Source: QHXN01 sp032162705
GTDB taxonomy: Bacteria; Acidobacteriota; Blastocatellia; Pyrinomonadales; Pyrinomonadaceae
Direction: 5' to 3'
DNA: 64,000 bases
NCBI GenBank assembly: GCA_032162705.1
Contig: JAVRON010000095.1
Location: forward strand, 6,401 to 70,400
The position numbers and the translations under genes are program-made. Under the pieces are notes generated by a model. That model saw nothing but the letters and a program-made list of their open reading frames with translations. It did no database searches and was not told where the DNA came from. Position 1 is the first letter of the stretch. Every line of letters starts with the position of its first letter. This document shows, in pieces, positions 43,238 to 51,772 of the stretch.

Positions 43238-44782
43238 CTAACGGGGAAGAATTATTTCCAGCCCGCAGCCGAAGACCTCCTCGAACAAGTCGCTCTTACT
43301 CTCCGCCGCCGCGACCTCCCTTTCGCAGTTGTCCTTACACACGAGGGTCAGATGAACCGTCTGACCCTCGCACGCACAGCGCACGCCGCGCACACGCCCG
43401 TCATGGCTGCGGTCAAGCGCGTCGGCTACGCGGAGGATCGCTGCGAGCTTGCGGACGGTCTCGCGGTCAGCCTGGTTGAGCGTCCAGAACTCCGGGTGCC
43501 GCTCCTTCGGCGTAGGGCCGCGGTGGTAGCGCGCGACGTTGGCGATCACGTCCCGTTCGGCCTCCGAGAAGCCGGTCAACTCCGAGTTCTTGATAAGGTA
43601 GAGCGCGTGCTTGTGGTGGCCTTCGTGCGCGATGTGGTAGCCCACGTCGTGCAGCAGCGCAGCGGCCGAGAGCAGCGTACGCTGGTGACGCGTCAACCCT
43701 GCCGCCGGGGCCATCTCGTCGAATATCGTCTCTGCGAAGCGCGCGATCTGATGTGCGTGAGCCTCCTCGTACCCGAAGCGCCGCCCCACCGCGTGAACGC
43801 CGCGCAGACGCGGGTCTGAGTCATCGGGAAGGGGCGGCTTCGACTCTGCCTCGATCTCGCGCAGGAAGTCGATGACAACACCCTCACGCAGTGCCCAATC
43901 GCACGTGCGCAGGTAGTTTATCGAGAGGGCGCGCATCGCAGCTTCGAGTATCTGTCCGCCCGCGACGATAATCTCCGCGCGCTGTGAGCTGACGCCGTTG
44001 ACGCCTCGCCTCTCCGCCTGGCTCATGCCCGCCATGCGTTCGTTAAAACGTTCGAGCCGACTCAGGACTATTTCGGCACCGGCGGGCTGTGCTCCCTGCA
44101 ACTTCTGCTTCGAGTCTTGTGCGCGTAAAGCCTCGCCGATGGCGATGATGGTTCCCGAGGTGCCGGTAACGCGTTGCCAACCGGCGTCACGCAGCTCCCT
44201 CGCTGGCCGTTCGAGTGCGCCCCGCACCTCCTCGCGCAGCGCACGCAGTTCCTTCTGCTTTGGCGGGTCGGACACGATGAAACGCTCGCTCAGGCCGACC
44301 GCGCCGAGCTTCAACGAGAAAAGCGCCGCGGGCACGCCGCTGCGCACGAGCGAGATTTCCGTCGAGCCGCCGCCGATGTCTATGTTAACGAGCGATGCCA
44401 GAGCGATGCAGCACCCCTGGGCGGCGGCCAGCCCGATTAGACGGGCCTCCTCGACGCCCGAAAGCACTTCCACGCGCACACCCGTCCTGTGCTCAACCTC
44501 GTCGATGAACTCCGCCGCGTTCGCCGCCGCGCGTACAGACGCGGTGGCAATCGCCAGCACGCGCTCCACGCCGCGCGCCTCCGCGATTGAGCGGAAGCGC
44601 TTGACGCATTCAGCGGCTCGCTCAATAGCCGAAGGAGAGAGAAACCCTTCGCGCAGCGTCTCATGCCCGAGGCGCACCGTCTCCTTCTCGCGCGCCAGCA
44701 CGGCGAACGAGTCGCTCGCCGCGGCGTCCACAACCACGAGCTTGATGGAGTTTGAGCCGATATCTATGGCCGCGAGTTTCAT
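43238..44782 (-). CDS. ppx: Exopolyphosphatase/pppGpp phosphohydrolase with HD domain
   Basis: Degrades polyphosphate and/or pppGpp. The 514-residue protein has the actin-like fold ('LAAIDIGSNSIKLVVVDAAA', 'ATASVRAAANAAEFI', 'NIDIGGGSTEISLV') and a C-terminal HD domain ('AAALLHDVGYHIAHEGHHKH', 'RVADALDRSH'). AAAGGAAG precedes ATG 44782; the longer frame is spurious. It is transcribed toward the lysine-rich gene and divergently from sixA'/ppk2. Confidence 0.93.
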   Translation of the reverse strand: MKLAAIDIGSNSIKLVVVDAAASDSFAVLAREKETVRLGHETLREGFLSPSAIERAAECVKRFRSIAEARGVERVLAIATASVRAAANAAEFIDEVEHRTGVRVEVLSGVEEARLIGLAAAQGCCIALASLVNIDIGGGSTEISLVRSGVPAALFSLKLGAVGLSERFIVSDPPKQKELRALREEVRGALERPARELRDAGWQRVTGTSGTIIAIGEALRAQDSKQKLQGAQPAGAEIVLSRLERFNERMAGMSQAERRGVNGVSSQRAEIIVAGGQILEAAMRALSINYLRTCDWALREGVVIDFLREIEAESKPPLPDDSDPRLRGVHAVGRRFGYEEAHAHQIARFAETIFDEMAPAAGLTRHQRTLLSAAALLHDVGYHIAHEGHHKHALYLIKNSELTGFSEAERDVIANVARYHRGPTPKERHPEFWTLNQADRETVRKLAAILRVADALDRSHDGRVRGVRCACEGQTVHLTLVCKDNCEREVAAAESKSDLFEEVFGCGLEIILPR

Positions 44783-44882
44783 CGCTTCCTTTCGGGCGAC
44801 TGCTACGCGCGCATGCAATCGCACCTTCTGCTGCTGAAGATTTCTACCGCCGCTCCGAAACAACACTGATTGTACGAAAGAC

Positions 44883-44900
44883 TTGTTACGCGGCTGTAAC
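44883..44900. promoter_or_regulatory. Candidate Pho box between ppx and ppk2
   Basis: TTGTTAC and CTGTAAC start 11 bp apart (7-base units, 4-base gap), close to the Pho-box plan of CTGTCAT direct repeats. A TATGTCAT follows at 44924. The site lies 101 bases upstream of the ppx ATG and 283 bases from ppk2. Sequence match is modest. Confidence 0.3.
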
Positions 44901-45056
44901 GTTATCCGGTGCATTCAGACGGTTATGTCATTGATAGCGCTTTGTAACATTCACGTCGGGCTGGTGCGTTTATAGTGTCGCGGTTCCGTTACTATGGGCA
45001 CTAACTGAGCCGTTCCGAAACCGCCTCTGATTTGAAAAACAGGACGCCGCCCGAAG

Positions 45057-45116
45057 ATGAAAACGCTCTACCTTCTGCGCCACGCCAAGGAGGATGAGAA
45101 AGCTTGCAGTATCTAA
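45057..45116 (+). pseudogene. Truncated SixA-type phosphohistidine phosphatase
   Basis: ATG followed by 18 codons reading MKTLYLLRHAKEDEKACSI then TAA. 'LLRHAK' is the catalytic N-terminus of SixA histidine phosphatases (about 160 residues); the rest is missing. The similarity ends near 45100, where the AT-richer segment with ppk2 begins, so this looks like the edge of an insertion or deletion. Confidence 0.7.
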
Positions 45117-45163
45117 TTACCTTGTCGTTAGTATATTCTCTTGCCATTACGTAAGGAGAGATT

Positions 45164-46000
45164 ATGAGCTATGCACATCGCTTAGAAGGCAAGCGCCGGA
45201 TTAAGCTAAAGGATTTTGATGCGGGAGAGGATGCGGGGCTGGAACGTGAGGAGGCTGAGGAAAAGACTGCACGACTCATCGAAGAGTTGGTCGAATTGCA
45301 GGAACTTCTTTACGCGGTGCAAATGCAGAGCGTGCTCGTTATCCTGCAAGGACGCGATACCAGCGGTAAAGATGGGACGATCCGCCATGTGGCAGGGCCG
45401 TTAAACTCGCAGAGTTGCACAGTAGCTTCTTTTAAAGTCCCAACGGAAGAAGAACTCGCCCATGATTTCCTCTGGCGCATACATGCCCAGACGCCCCCAA
45501 CAGGACATATCAAAATCTTCAATCGCTCACATTATGAAGATGTGCTAGTGGTGCGAGTCCATGAACTCGCGCCGAAGAAGGTCTGGCGCGAGCGTTATGA
45601 GCACATCAATGCCTTCGAGCGATTGCTCGCGGATTCCTCGACCATCATTCTCAAGTTCTATCTCCACATCAGTAAAGATGAGCAAAAGAAGCGACTCCTC
45701 AAACGCGAGATAGACCCGATCAAATCATGGAAGCTCTCGGTCGGTGATTGGAAGGAACGCGAGCATTGGGGCGACTACACCAAAGCTTACGAAGACATCA
45801 TCAACCGTTGCAGCACGAAACATGCGCCATGGTTCATCGTGCCCGCCGACAAGAAATGGTTTCGCAACTTGGCGGTTGCGGAGATTTTGCGGGACACGCT
45901 GCTGCCCTTTAGAAAGAAGTGGCTGGAAAAGCTGGAAGGAATGGGGCGAGAAAGAAAGAAGCAGATTGAAGAGTATCGCCTGGAGCCTGTCCAGAAGTGA
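45164..46000 (+). CDS. ppk2: Polyphosphate kinase 2 (PPK2 family, class III-like)
   Basis: Uses polyphosphate to phosphorylate nucleotides. The 278-residue protein has Walker A 'LQGRDTSGKDGTIRHVAG', 'FLWRIHAQTPPTGHIKIFNR' with 'SHYEDVLVVRVH' (the FNRSHYEDV form seen in class III, which can work on AMP and ADP), and 'WKEREHWGDYTKAYEDI'. AAGGAGAG precedes the ATG. Base composition is lower-GC than the neighbours, suggesting recent transfer. Confidence 0.92.
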   Translation: MSYAHRLEGKRRIKLKDFDAGEDAGLEREEAEEKTARLIEELVELQELLYAVQMQSVLVILQGRDTSGKDGTIRHVAGPLNSQSCTVASFKVPTEEELAHDFLWRIHAQTPPTGHIKIFNRSHYEDVLVVRVHELAPKKVWRERYEHINAFERLLADSSTIILKFYLHISKDEQKKRLLKREIDPIKSWKLSVGDWKEREHWGDYTKAYEDIINRCSTKHAPWFIVPADKKWFRNLAVAEILRDTLLPFRKKWLEKLEGMGRERKKQIEEYRLEPVQK

Positions 46001-46212
46001 TTTTTCTGAGAAGGATGCAGCGCTGACTACATAAGTCACCGATTATTTGTGGAGGGCGGGGTGTCACCGTGTTGCCTTCCGCTCGCGCTCAAGTATCTTT
46101 TGCGTCCTCGCCATGTCCTCTCTTTGTTCTTTGCTCATCGTCGGGTATCTCGAATGCAAAGACTTCAGCATCGAGACGATGACGGAACTGAAGGCGGAGG
46201 GTTAGACCCTGG

Positions 46213-47043
46213 ATGGAGGATGGTGTGGCGACTCAGACAGAAAAGGCGGAGAGCTTCAAGGCGCTGCATGAGCGTGAGGGCGCTTTTATCATCCCCAATC
46301 CATGGGACGTTGGCTCGGCGCGGCTGTTGGCTGGATTTGGATTCGAGGCTCTGGCGACGACGAGCGCCGGTTTTGCTAACTCGCTCGGAAGGTTGGACGG
46401 CCAAGTCACGCTGAATGAACTGCTCGAACATTGCCATGATCTCTGCGCGGCGACCGATCTGCCGGTCAGCGCGGATTTGGAGAACTGCTTTGCGGATGAT
46501 CCGGATAAAGCCGCCGAGACCATCCTGCTTGGCGCACAGGCCGGATTGGTCGGAGGTTCAATCGAGGATTACACGGGAAATCCCTCGAACCCAATCTATG
46601 ATTTCGCACTTGCGGTCGAGCGAGTGCACGCCGCCGCTGAAGCGGCACGAACGCTTGATTTTCCTTTCACACTGACCGCGCGTGCCGAAAACCTGCTTCG
46701 CGGCAGAGATGACCTTGACGATACTATCCGCCGCCTACAAGCATTTGAAGAAGCTGGCGCGGATGTCCTGTACGCACCTGCTCTCACAACGCTCGATGAA
46801 GTTCGATTAGTGACGAGCGCGTTAACTAAGCCGGTGAACGTACTCGCACCGATGCTGAAGGGAGTGACGGTAGCGGAGTTGGCGGAGGCCGGGGTCAAGC
46901 GCATCAGCGTCGGGGGCGCGTTGGCTCGCGCCGCCATCACTGCTGTGGCTCGCGCCGTTATGGAGATGCGGGATCAGGGAAGTTTCGGGTGGGCCTCTGA
47001 CTTGGCGTCCACCACCGACGTGAATAAGCTGTTGGGCGAATAG
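46213..47043 (+). CDS. Isocitrate lyase/PEP mutase-family protein
   Basis: The 276-residue TIM-barrel enzyme has 'IPNPWDVGSARLLAGFGFEA', 'LPVSADLENCFADDPDKAAE', 'GLVGGSIEDYTGNP' and 'LTARAENLLRGRDDLDDTIR', matching the PEP mutase/oxaloacetate-decarboxylase branch rather than true isocitrate lyase. The KKCGH loop of isocitrate lyase is replaced (ENCFADDP). Reaction unknown. It shares the lower GC content of ppk2. GGAGGG lies about 15 bases upstream of the ATG. Confidence 0.85.
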   Translation: MEDGVATQTEKAESFKALHEREGAFIIPNPWDVGSARLLAGFGFEALATTSAGFANSLGRLDGQVTLNELLEHCHDLCAATDLPVSADLENCFADDPDKAAETILLGAQAGLVGGSIEDYTGNPSNPIYDFALAVERVHAAAEAARTLDFPFTLTARAENLLRGRDDLDDTIRRLQAFEEAGADVLYAPALTTLDEVRLVTSALTKPVNVLAPMLKGVTVAELAEAGVKRISVGGALARAAITAVARAVMEMRDQGSFGWASDLASTTDVNKLLGE

Positions 47044-47092
47044 TTATCCCGCTCCCTGGTTGCGTTGCGAAATTGAATGTCTTACGCCTTCT

Positions 47093-47290
47093 TCAGGGAA
47101 AGTCTTTATTGTTCGTGAACAACTCGACTTTGGAGTCTTGAAACCTCGTTGCATGAGCGCATAACGGGACATCTTTTTGACGCAGATGTTGGGACGGTGC
47201 TGCGAACAGATTTCGTGCAATCAGATTGATATCTGACGCCCGGACTTCCCTTCCCGCAAGTTCCATGGTTGCTGCCTTTATTTCTTTCAA
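47093..47290 (-). pseudogene. PIN-domain toxin remnant (C-terminal part)
   Basis: 65 codons starting TTG and ending 'DVPLCAHATRFQDSKVELFT' plus NNKDFP, which resembles the D...A..A....LVTxNxKDF end of PIN-domain RNase toxins. The N-terminal half with the first acidic residues is absent, so it is probably non-functional. The TTGA overlap with the preceding frame is typical of toxin-antitoxin pairs. Confidence 0.4.
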
Positions 47291-47451
47291 CCGGGCGACA
47301 CTAGCCGACGTGTGAAACTGTCTACTTCCTCACGCTTCGCGCCGTCCCGATACAACTTGGTGACACCTTCGCGAATCAAATGTTCCGGTTGACGAGAAGA
47401 CGACAGCGTCGCAAAATAGTCAATCAAGGACGACCGAAATTGATTTAAAGA
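47287..47451 (-). pseudogene. Possible antitoxin remnant
   Basis: An open frame without a normal start, translating as 'SLIDYFATLSSSRQPEHLIR' then 'EGVTKLYRDGAKREEVDSFT', ending 'RRLVSPG' with a TGA that overlaps the PIN-like frame by four bases. A helix-rich, charged sequence, as in small antitoxins, but no family is certain. An in-frame TGA lies just upstream. The remaining gap to 47541 is AT-rich and featureless. Confidence 0.35.
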
Positions 47452-47541
47452 TCAACGTTTCAGCCGAGCGAATTTAAACCCCCTTTTCTTGATACACCCG
47501 ACAAACAAGTTCTCAGCCTTTAGACCTTTGGAGGGTACGTG

Positions 47542-48207
47542 ATGAATTTTAGACTTAATCCCCTGCGCAATCTTGTTGCTTCTATTTTTGTCGTCCTCCT
47601 TCTCTCCGTCGCCGCCGCTGCACAGACCGAGCAGAGCCACGACTTCTCCGGCCTACACATTAAGAACTTCGGACAGATGGACGCGCGCTTCTTCCGCGGC
47701 GCGGAGCCAAAGAAGATCGACGATTTCCAGGCGCTCAAGCAGCTCGGCATCAGCACGGTGATCGACCTTCAGGCCGAGCCTTCGGCGGCGGAGCGCGGCT
47801 GGGTCGAGTCGCTCGGGATGCGCTACGTCAACATTCCGATGGTCGATAAGGCGTACCCGAAGCCGGAGTGGGTCGCGGCCTTCATGAAGACGGTGGACGA
47901 CCCCTCGACGGGCAAGTTCTTCGTACACTGCGCGGGCGGGCGTCACCGCACAGGCTCGATGGGCGCGGTTTATCGCTTCGAGAAGTATGGATGGAATTAC
48001 GAACAGGTCTACGCGGAGATGAAGCAGTACGACTTCTACACGAGCTGGGGTCACGGCGACTTCAAGACCTTCGTCGAAGACTACTGGAAGCAGATTCAGG
48101 GACGACACGGCTCGACGCAGCCCGTCGCTAAGGATGCAAGCCCCGTGTCTAAAACGGCCACGGCCTCCGCCACCTCCATCGAAGGCGTCTTCGCAGGCAA
48201 GCACTGA
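47542..48207 (+). CDS. Exported CX5R (dual-specificity-type) phosphatase
   Basis: The 221-residue protein has a signal peptide (about 1-28), 'DARFFRGAEPKKIDDFQALK', 'GISTVIDLQAEP', and the catalytic loop 'FFVHCAGGRHRTGSMGAVYR' (HCx5R, with Cys and Arg intact). The layout is that of bacterial DSP/tyrosine phosphatases, here predicted to act outside the cytoplasm. ATG 47542 has GGAGGG six bases upstream. Convergent with the secreted kinase-like gene. Confidence 0.88.
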   Translation: MNFRLNPLRNLVASIFVVLLLSVAAAAQTEQSHDFSGLHIKNFGQMDARFFRGAEPKKIDDFQALKQLGISTVIDLQAEPSAAERGWVESLGMRYVNIPMVDKAYPKPEWVAAFMKTVDDPSTGKFFVHCAGGRHRTGSMGAVYRFEKYGWNYEQVYAEMKQYDFYTSWGHGDFKTFVEDYWKQIQGRHGSTQPVAKDASPVSKTATASATSIEGVFAGKH

Positions 48208-48232
48208 CCTCCTCCAACTTTCGCTGAAAGAT

Positions 48233-48272
48233 AAAGAGAAAGGCCGCTCCGTGTTGAGCGGCCTTTCTCTTT
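48233..48272 (+). terminator. Rho-independent terminator after the phosphatase gene
   Basis: AAAGAGAAAGGCCGCTC, a 6-base loop, then GAGCGGCCTTTCTCTTT: a perfect 17-bp stem ending in a T-rich tract. Being symmetric, it may serve both converging genes. Confidence 0.9.
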
Positions 48273-48357
48273 CCCATACTCATTTGTGCCCGTGCGGTCG
48301 GAGCTTACAAACCCACCGATAATAATATTTGGTTTCTCCCACCTATGAAGGCCGACC

Positions 48358-49386
48358 TCAGAGGCCCGGCGTTGTGGCTGCCGTGGGCGCGGGCGCGGGC
48401 AGACTGTGCAGTGCATTGATGCGCGCGAGCACCTCCTGCGAAAGCCCTTCGACCTCTGCGGGCGTGTAGTTCGCAGCGCGGAAGGCGTCCTTGACCTGCT
48501 CTTCGCTCAACTGCGAGAGCAGGTCGCCGATCCACTTCGCCTGCTCAACGGTGATGTGGTCGAAGAGGCCGGAGTTCTTTCCGTGATAGTCGAACTTGAC
48601 GCGGTCGCCTTCGACCTTGTCGATGAAGCCGGTCTTGATGTACTTATCCGGCTCGTTGCGGCTGTGCGTGATCGCGCCGCCCGTCTTGCCGAAGGTCGCG
48701 CCGAGGTCGCTGATGATATAGCGAAGCTCGCCCTGCCCGTCCGCTTCGCCGGGCATATAGATGACCTTGTTGTTCTCGTCCTTCAAATCCCAATTGTTCA
48801 AAAGCCCCATCAGAATGACGAGTCCCTGAAACTCCTTTGTCGCCGAGAACGGGTTCTGATTCCAACTCCACATGTCGAGCCGCTTCTCTCCCTTCGGCCT
48901 CGCCTCGAAGCGGACGTTGGCGAAGCCCTTGCCCTCGCACCTCTTGACGTTCTTGCGCGGCTTCGGTGCGTTGACGATCTGCACACAAGGCACGAGGTAG
49001 TTAATCTCGGTCGCGTAGCCCGCGGCCCACAGCAAACGCACGGCGGCGGTCTCGGGCTGCGACTCGTTGCCGACCTTGACGACCCACTTCTTCCCCGAAG
49101 CGTCGCGCACGCGCCACTTCACAGAGTAGCCCGGCTCCGGCGGTGTCTCTTCCCAGATGACCTGACTCAGGTCAGGCTTCATCTCCTCGCCGCCGGGCCC
49201 GAGCAGAAGATTGCGCGAACCGATGTCGGCCGGCTCCTGCCAAAGCACGGGCGTGCCCTGCGGCGGCGGCTCCTTCTTTTCGTCCTTCTTGGAATCCTTC
49301 TGGCCTGCGAGCGCCGACGAAGAGAAAGCTATCGACGCGGCGAAAAGCATCACGATTGATTTGCGAAACAACTTATTGAATCTCAT
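48358..49386 (-). CDS. Secreted protein-kinase-like protein of unknown family
   Basis: The 342-residue protein has a signal peptide (about 1-27) and a Lys-rich linker. Kinase-fold landmarks follow in order: Lys104 in 'KKWVVKVGNES' with Glu113 after it, the loop 'LLNNWDLKDENNKV' (Asp200, Asn about 205-206), and 'IISDLGATFG' (Asp227, DFG-like). This order and spacing recall FAM20/HipA/CotH-type atypical kinases. A helical C-terminus ends in Pro/Ala/Thr. ATG 49386 has GAGGAG five bases upstream. Annotation as a kinase is inference. Confidence 0.7.
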   Translation of the reverse strand: MRFNKLFRKSIVMLFAASIAFSSSALAGQKDSKKDEKKEPPPQGTPVLWQEPADIGSRNLLLGPGGEEMKPDLSQVIWEETPPEPGYSVKWRVRDASGKKWVVKVGNESQPETAAVRLLWAAGYATEINYLVPCVQIVNAPKPRKNVKRCEGKGFANVRFEARPKGEKRLDMWSWNQNPFSATKEFQGLVILMGLLNNWDLKDENNKVIYMPGEADGQGELRYIISDLGATFGKTGGAITHSRNEPDKYIKTGFIDKVEGDRVKFDYHGKNSGLFDHITVEQAKWIGDLLSQLSEEQVKDAFRAANYTPAEVEGLSQEVLARINALHSLPAPAPTAATTPGL

Positions 49387-49416
49387 AAACACTCCTCAAA
49401 AATTGCATGCGTTCGT

Positions 49417-51561
49417 TCACACGGGTTTAGGGGCATCGGTGAAATAGAGCTGGCTGTTGAAGCGCTCGCCGCCCGGCTCGTCTGTCACGGGGCTATATCG
49501 ACCGTCGAGACCGAGCACGCGCGCCTTAACGTTGTCGCGCAGGTATGCGTCCAGCACAACGTCCTTCAGGTATCGCTTGAGGCGCTCGTCGCGGACGGGC
49601 GCGATGGTCTCGACGCGCCGGTCGAAATTTCGGTGCATCCAGTCGGCGCTGCCCGTATACACCTCTTCGTCGCCGCCGTTCTGAAAGTAATAGGCGCGGC
49701 TATGTTCGAGAAAGCGACCGACGATGCTGCGGACGCGTATCGTCTCGGAAAGACCGGGGACGCCTGGCTTGAGCATGCAGATGCCGCGCACGATGAGGTC
49801 GATGGAGACTCCGGCCTGCGAAGCCTCGTAGAGCGCCGCGATGACGCGCGTGTCGGCGAGACGGTTGATCTTGACGATGATGCGTGCGGGACGGCCCGCG
49901 CGCGCGTGCTCTGACTCGCGGCGGATGAGCGTGAGCGTCTTCTCGCGCAGGTTGGTCGGCGAGACGAGGAGCCGCCGGTACTCTTTCTGGCGCGAGAAAC
50001 CCGTCAGGAAGTTGAAGAGGTCTGTAGCGTCCGCGCCGATCTCTTCGTCGGCGGTGAAGAGTCCGAGGTCTGTGTAGAAGTTTGAGGTGACGGGGTTGTA
50101 GTTCCCCGTGGCGATATGAACATAGCGGCGCAAATCATCGCCTTCGCGGCGGACGACGAGCGCGACCTTGCAGTGCGTCTTCAGGCCGATGATGCCGTAG
50201 ACGACATGCACGCCCGACTCTTCAAGTCGTTTTGCCCACTCGATATTGTTCTCTTCGTCGAAGCGCGCCTTCAACTCGACGAGCGCCGTCACCTGCTTGC
50301 CTTGTGCGACGGCCTCGATAAGCGCCTCCGGGATGGGTGAGTCCTGTCCCGTGCGGTAGAGGCAGATTTTGATGGCAGCCACGTCGGGGTCTTGCGCCGC
50401 CTGTTCGATGAAGTCGGTGACGGCCCTGAAGGACTCGTATGGATGATGCAGCAGCACGTCGCGGGCACGTATCACTTCAAAGAAGTTCTCGGCGTCGCGG
50501 AAGGCGTTGGGGAGTTTCGGCTCGAAAGGCGCATCCTTCAGATCAGGCCGGTCGAGCTTGTAGAGCTGCATCAACTCGCGCGTGTTGAGCGGCCCGTCAA
50601 CTGTGTACACATCCTGCGGCATGAGGTCGAAGGCGGCCGTTAGGTAGCCCCTCATCTCTTCGGGCATCTGCGCCGCGACTTCGAGACGGACGGCGGTGCC
50701 GAAGCGGCGCGCGCGCAACGTCTGCTCCATCATTCGCAGGAGGTCGTTGGCCTCCTCCTCACGTATGTCAACGTCTGCGTCGCGTGTGAGGCGGAAAGCG
50801 TGGCAATGGCTGACGCGCATCCGCGGAAAGACAGACTCAAGGTTGGCCGCGATCAGGTCTTCGAGATAGACGAACTTCGTGCCCCCATCGTCCACGGGCA
50901 CTAAACGCGGGACGAGCGGCGGAATCTTGATGCGCGCAAAACGCGGATCGACCTTGCCGGTCAGCGAACGCGTGATGCCGTGTTCCGGCATAGGCTCGAC
51001 CATCAGCGCGAGGTTCAGGCTGAGGCTGGAGACGTATGGGAAAGGGTGTCCCTGGTCTATGGCCTGCGGTGTGAGCAAGGGGTGAACCTGCTTCTTGTAG
51101 AACTCTCGGAGCGACTGGCGCTCCGGCAGCGACAGAGTGTTGTATGCAACGATGCGGATGCCGCGCTCGGCCAGCGCCGGTAGAACCTCTTTACAGAGAC
51201 AGCGCGCGTGCTCAACCGTTAGCGTGAGCAGACGTGCCCTGATCTCTCTCAACTGCTCCACCTGTCCCATGCCGTCGGGCGACAGCTCGACCACGTTGCC
51301 CGCCAGCGTCTCCTGCAACCCGGAGACACGAATCATGAAGAACTCGTCGAGATTCTCGGCGAAGATAGAGAGGAACTTGAGACGTTCGAGAAGGGGCTGC
51401 GTGGCGTCGAGCGCTTCTTCGAGCACGCGTCGATAGAATTCGATCTGGCTCAGCTCGCGGTTGAAAAGCGGTATCGACTCGGGACGCGCCTGTCTGCTGC
51501 GCGAGCCGGATGCTCCGTCAGTCTCGCCATCGGAGGGTTGTGTGTTGGTTAAACTTGTCAT
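49417..51561 (-). CDS. ppk1: Polyphosphate kinase 1
   Basis: Makes polyphosphate from ATP. The 714-residue protein has 'LFNRELSQIEFYRRVLEEAL', 'RLKFLSIFAENLDEFFMIRV', 'LLHHPYESFRAVTDFIEQAA', 'IKICLYRTGQDSPI', 'LKTHCKVALVVRREGDDLRR', 'YVHIATGNYNP' (active-site His region) and 'YTGSADWMHRNFDRRVE'. ATG 51561 is preferred over an upstream TTG. It completes the polyphosphate set with ppx and ppk2. Confidence 0.95.
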   Translation of the reverse strand: MTSLTNTQPSDGETDGASGSRSRQARPESIPLFNRELSQIEFYRRVLEEALDATQPLLERLKFLSIFAENLDEFFMIRVSGLQETLAGNVVELSPDGMGQVEQLREIRARLLTLTVEHARCLCKEVLPALAERGIRIVAYNTLSLPERQSLREFYKKQVHPLLTPQAIDQGHPFPYVSSLSLNLALMVEPMPEHGITRSLTGKVDPRFARIKIPPLVPRLVPVDDGGTKFVYLEDLIAANLESVFPRMRVSHCHAFRLTRDADVDIREEEANDLLRMMEQTLRARRFGTAVRLEVAAQMPEEMRGYLTAAFDLMPQDVYTVDGPLNTRELMQLYKLDRPDLKDAPFEPKLPNAFRDAENFFEVIRARDVLLHHPYESFRAVTDFIEQAAQDPDVAAIKICLYRTGQDSPIPEALIEAVAQGKQVTALVELKARFDEENNIEWAKRLEESGVHVVYGIIGLKTHCKVALVVRREGDDLRRYVHIATGNYNPVTSNFYTDLGLFTADEEIGADATDLFNFLTGFSRQKEYRRLLVSPTNLREKTLTLIRRESEHARAGRPARIIVKINRLADTRVIAALYEASQAGVSIDLIVRGICMLKPGVPGLSETIRVRSIVGRFLEHSRAYYFQNGGDEEVYTGSADWMHRNFDRRVETIAPVRDERLKRYLKDVVLDAYLRDNVKARVLGLDGRYSPVTDEPGGERFNSQLYFTDAPKPV

Positions 51562-51601
51562 TCGTCTCAGCACGCAGGCAAACGACAGAAGCCCGGCGCG
51601 C

Positions 51602-51607
51602 TATAAT
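51602..51607 (+). promoter_or_regulatory. TATAAT -10 box upstream of the small ORF
   Basis: A perfect TATAAT, 49 bases before the 51656 ATG. No good -35 at 16-18 bases. It overlaps the start of a 16-bp direct duplication. Confidence 0.4.
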
Positions 51608-51637
51608 CTACTTCACGAAATATCTACTTCACGAAAT
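51606..51637. repeat. Perfect 16-bp tandem duplication
   Basis: ATCTACTTCACGAAAT occurs twice with no spacer, within the leader between the TATAAT and the ribosome site of the small ORF. It could be a recent slippage or a paired regulatory site. Confidence 0.85.
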
Positions 51638-51655
51638 ACCTGCGAGGAGAAAAAG

Positions 51656-51772
51656 ATGTCTTCGTGTGAGATGCACGCATGCGCGCCAACGATAGCCGCT
51701 TCGGCACAAGACCTCTCGCCACTCCCTCGAATAGGCCCCTTCGACCGCACGGCCTTCAACGCATGCGCCTAA
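51656..51772 (+). CDS. Possible 38-residue Cys-containing peptide
   Basis: ATG preceded by GCGAGGAGAAAAAG (near-ideal ribosome site), 38 codons, TAA. It begins MSSCEMHACAPTIAASAQDL and ends FDRTAFNACA, with three cysteines. It could be a leader peptide or small functional peptide. No homologue was recognised. The following 236 bases to the MidA stop hold nothing definite. Confidence 0.45.
   Translation: MSSCEMHACAPTIAASAQDLSPLPRIGPFDRTAFNACA

Noticed and set aside
46111..46203. 30-codon ORF before the PEP-mutase-like gene
   Set aside because: It has no ribosome site and no recognisable similarity; too short to support.
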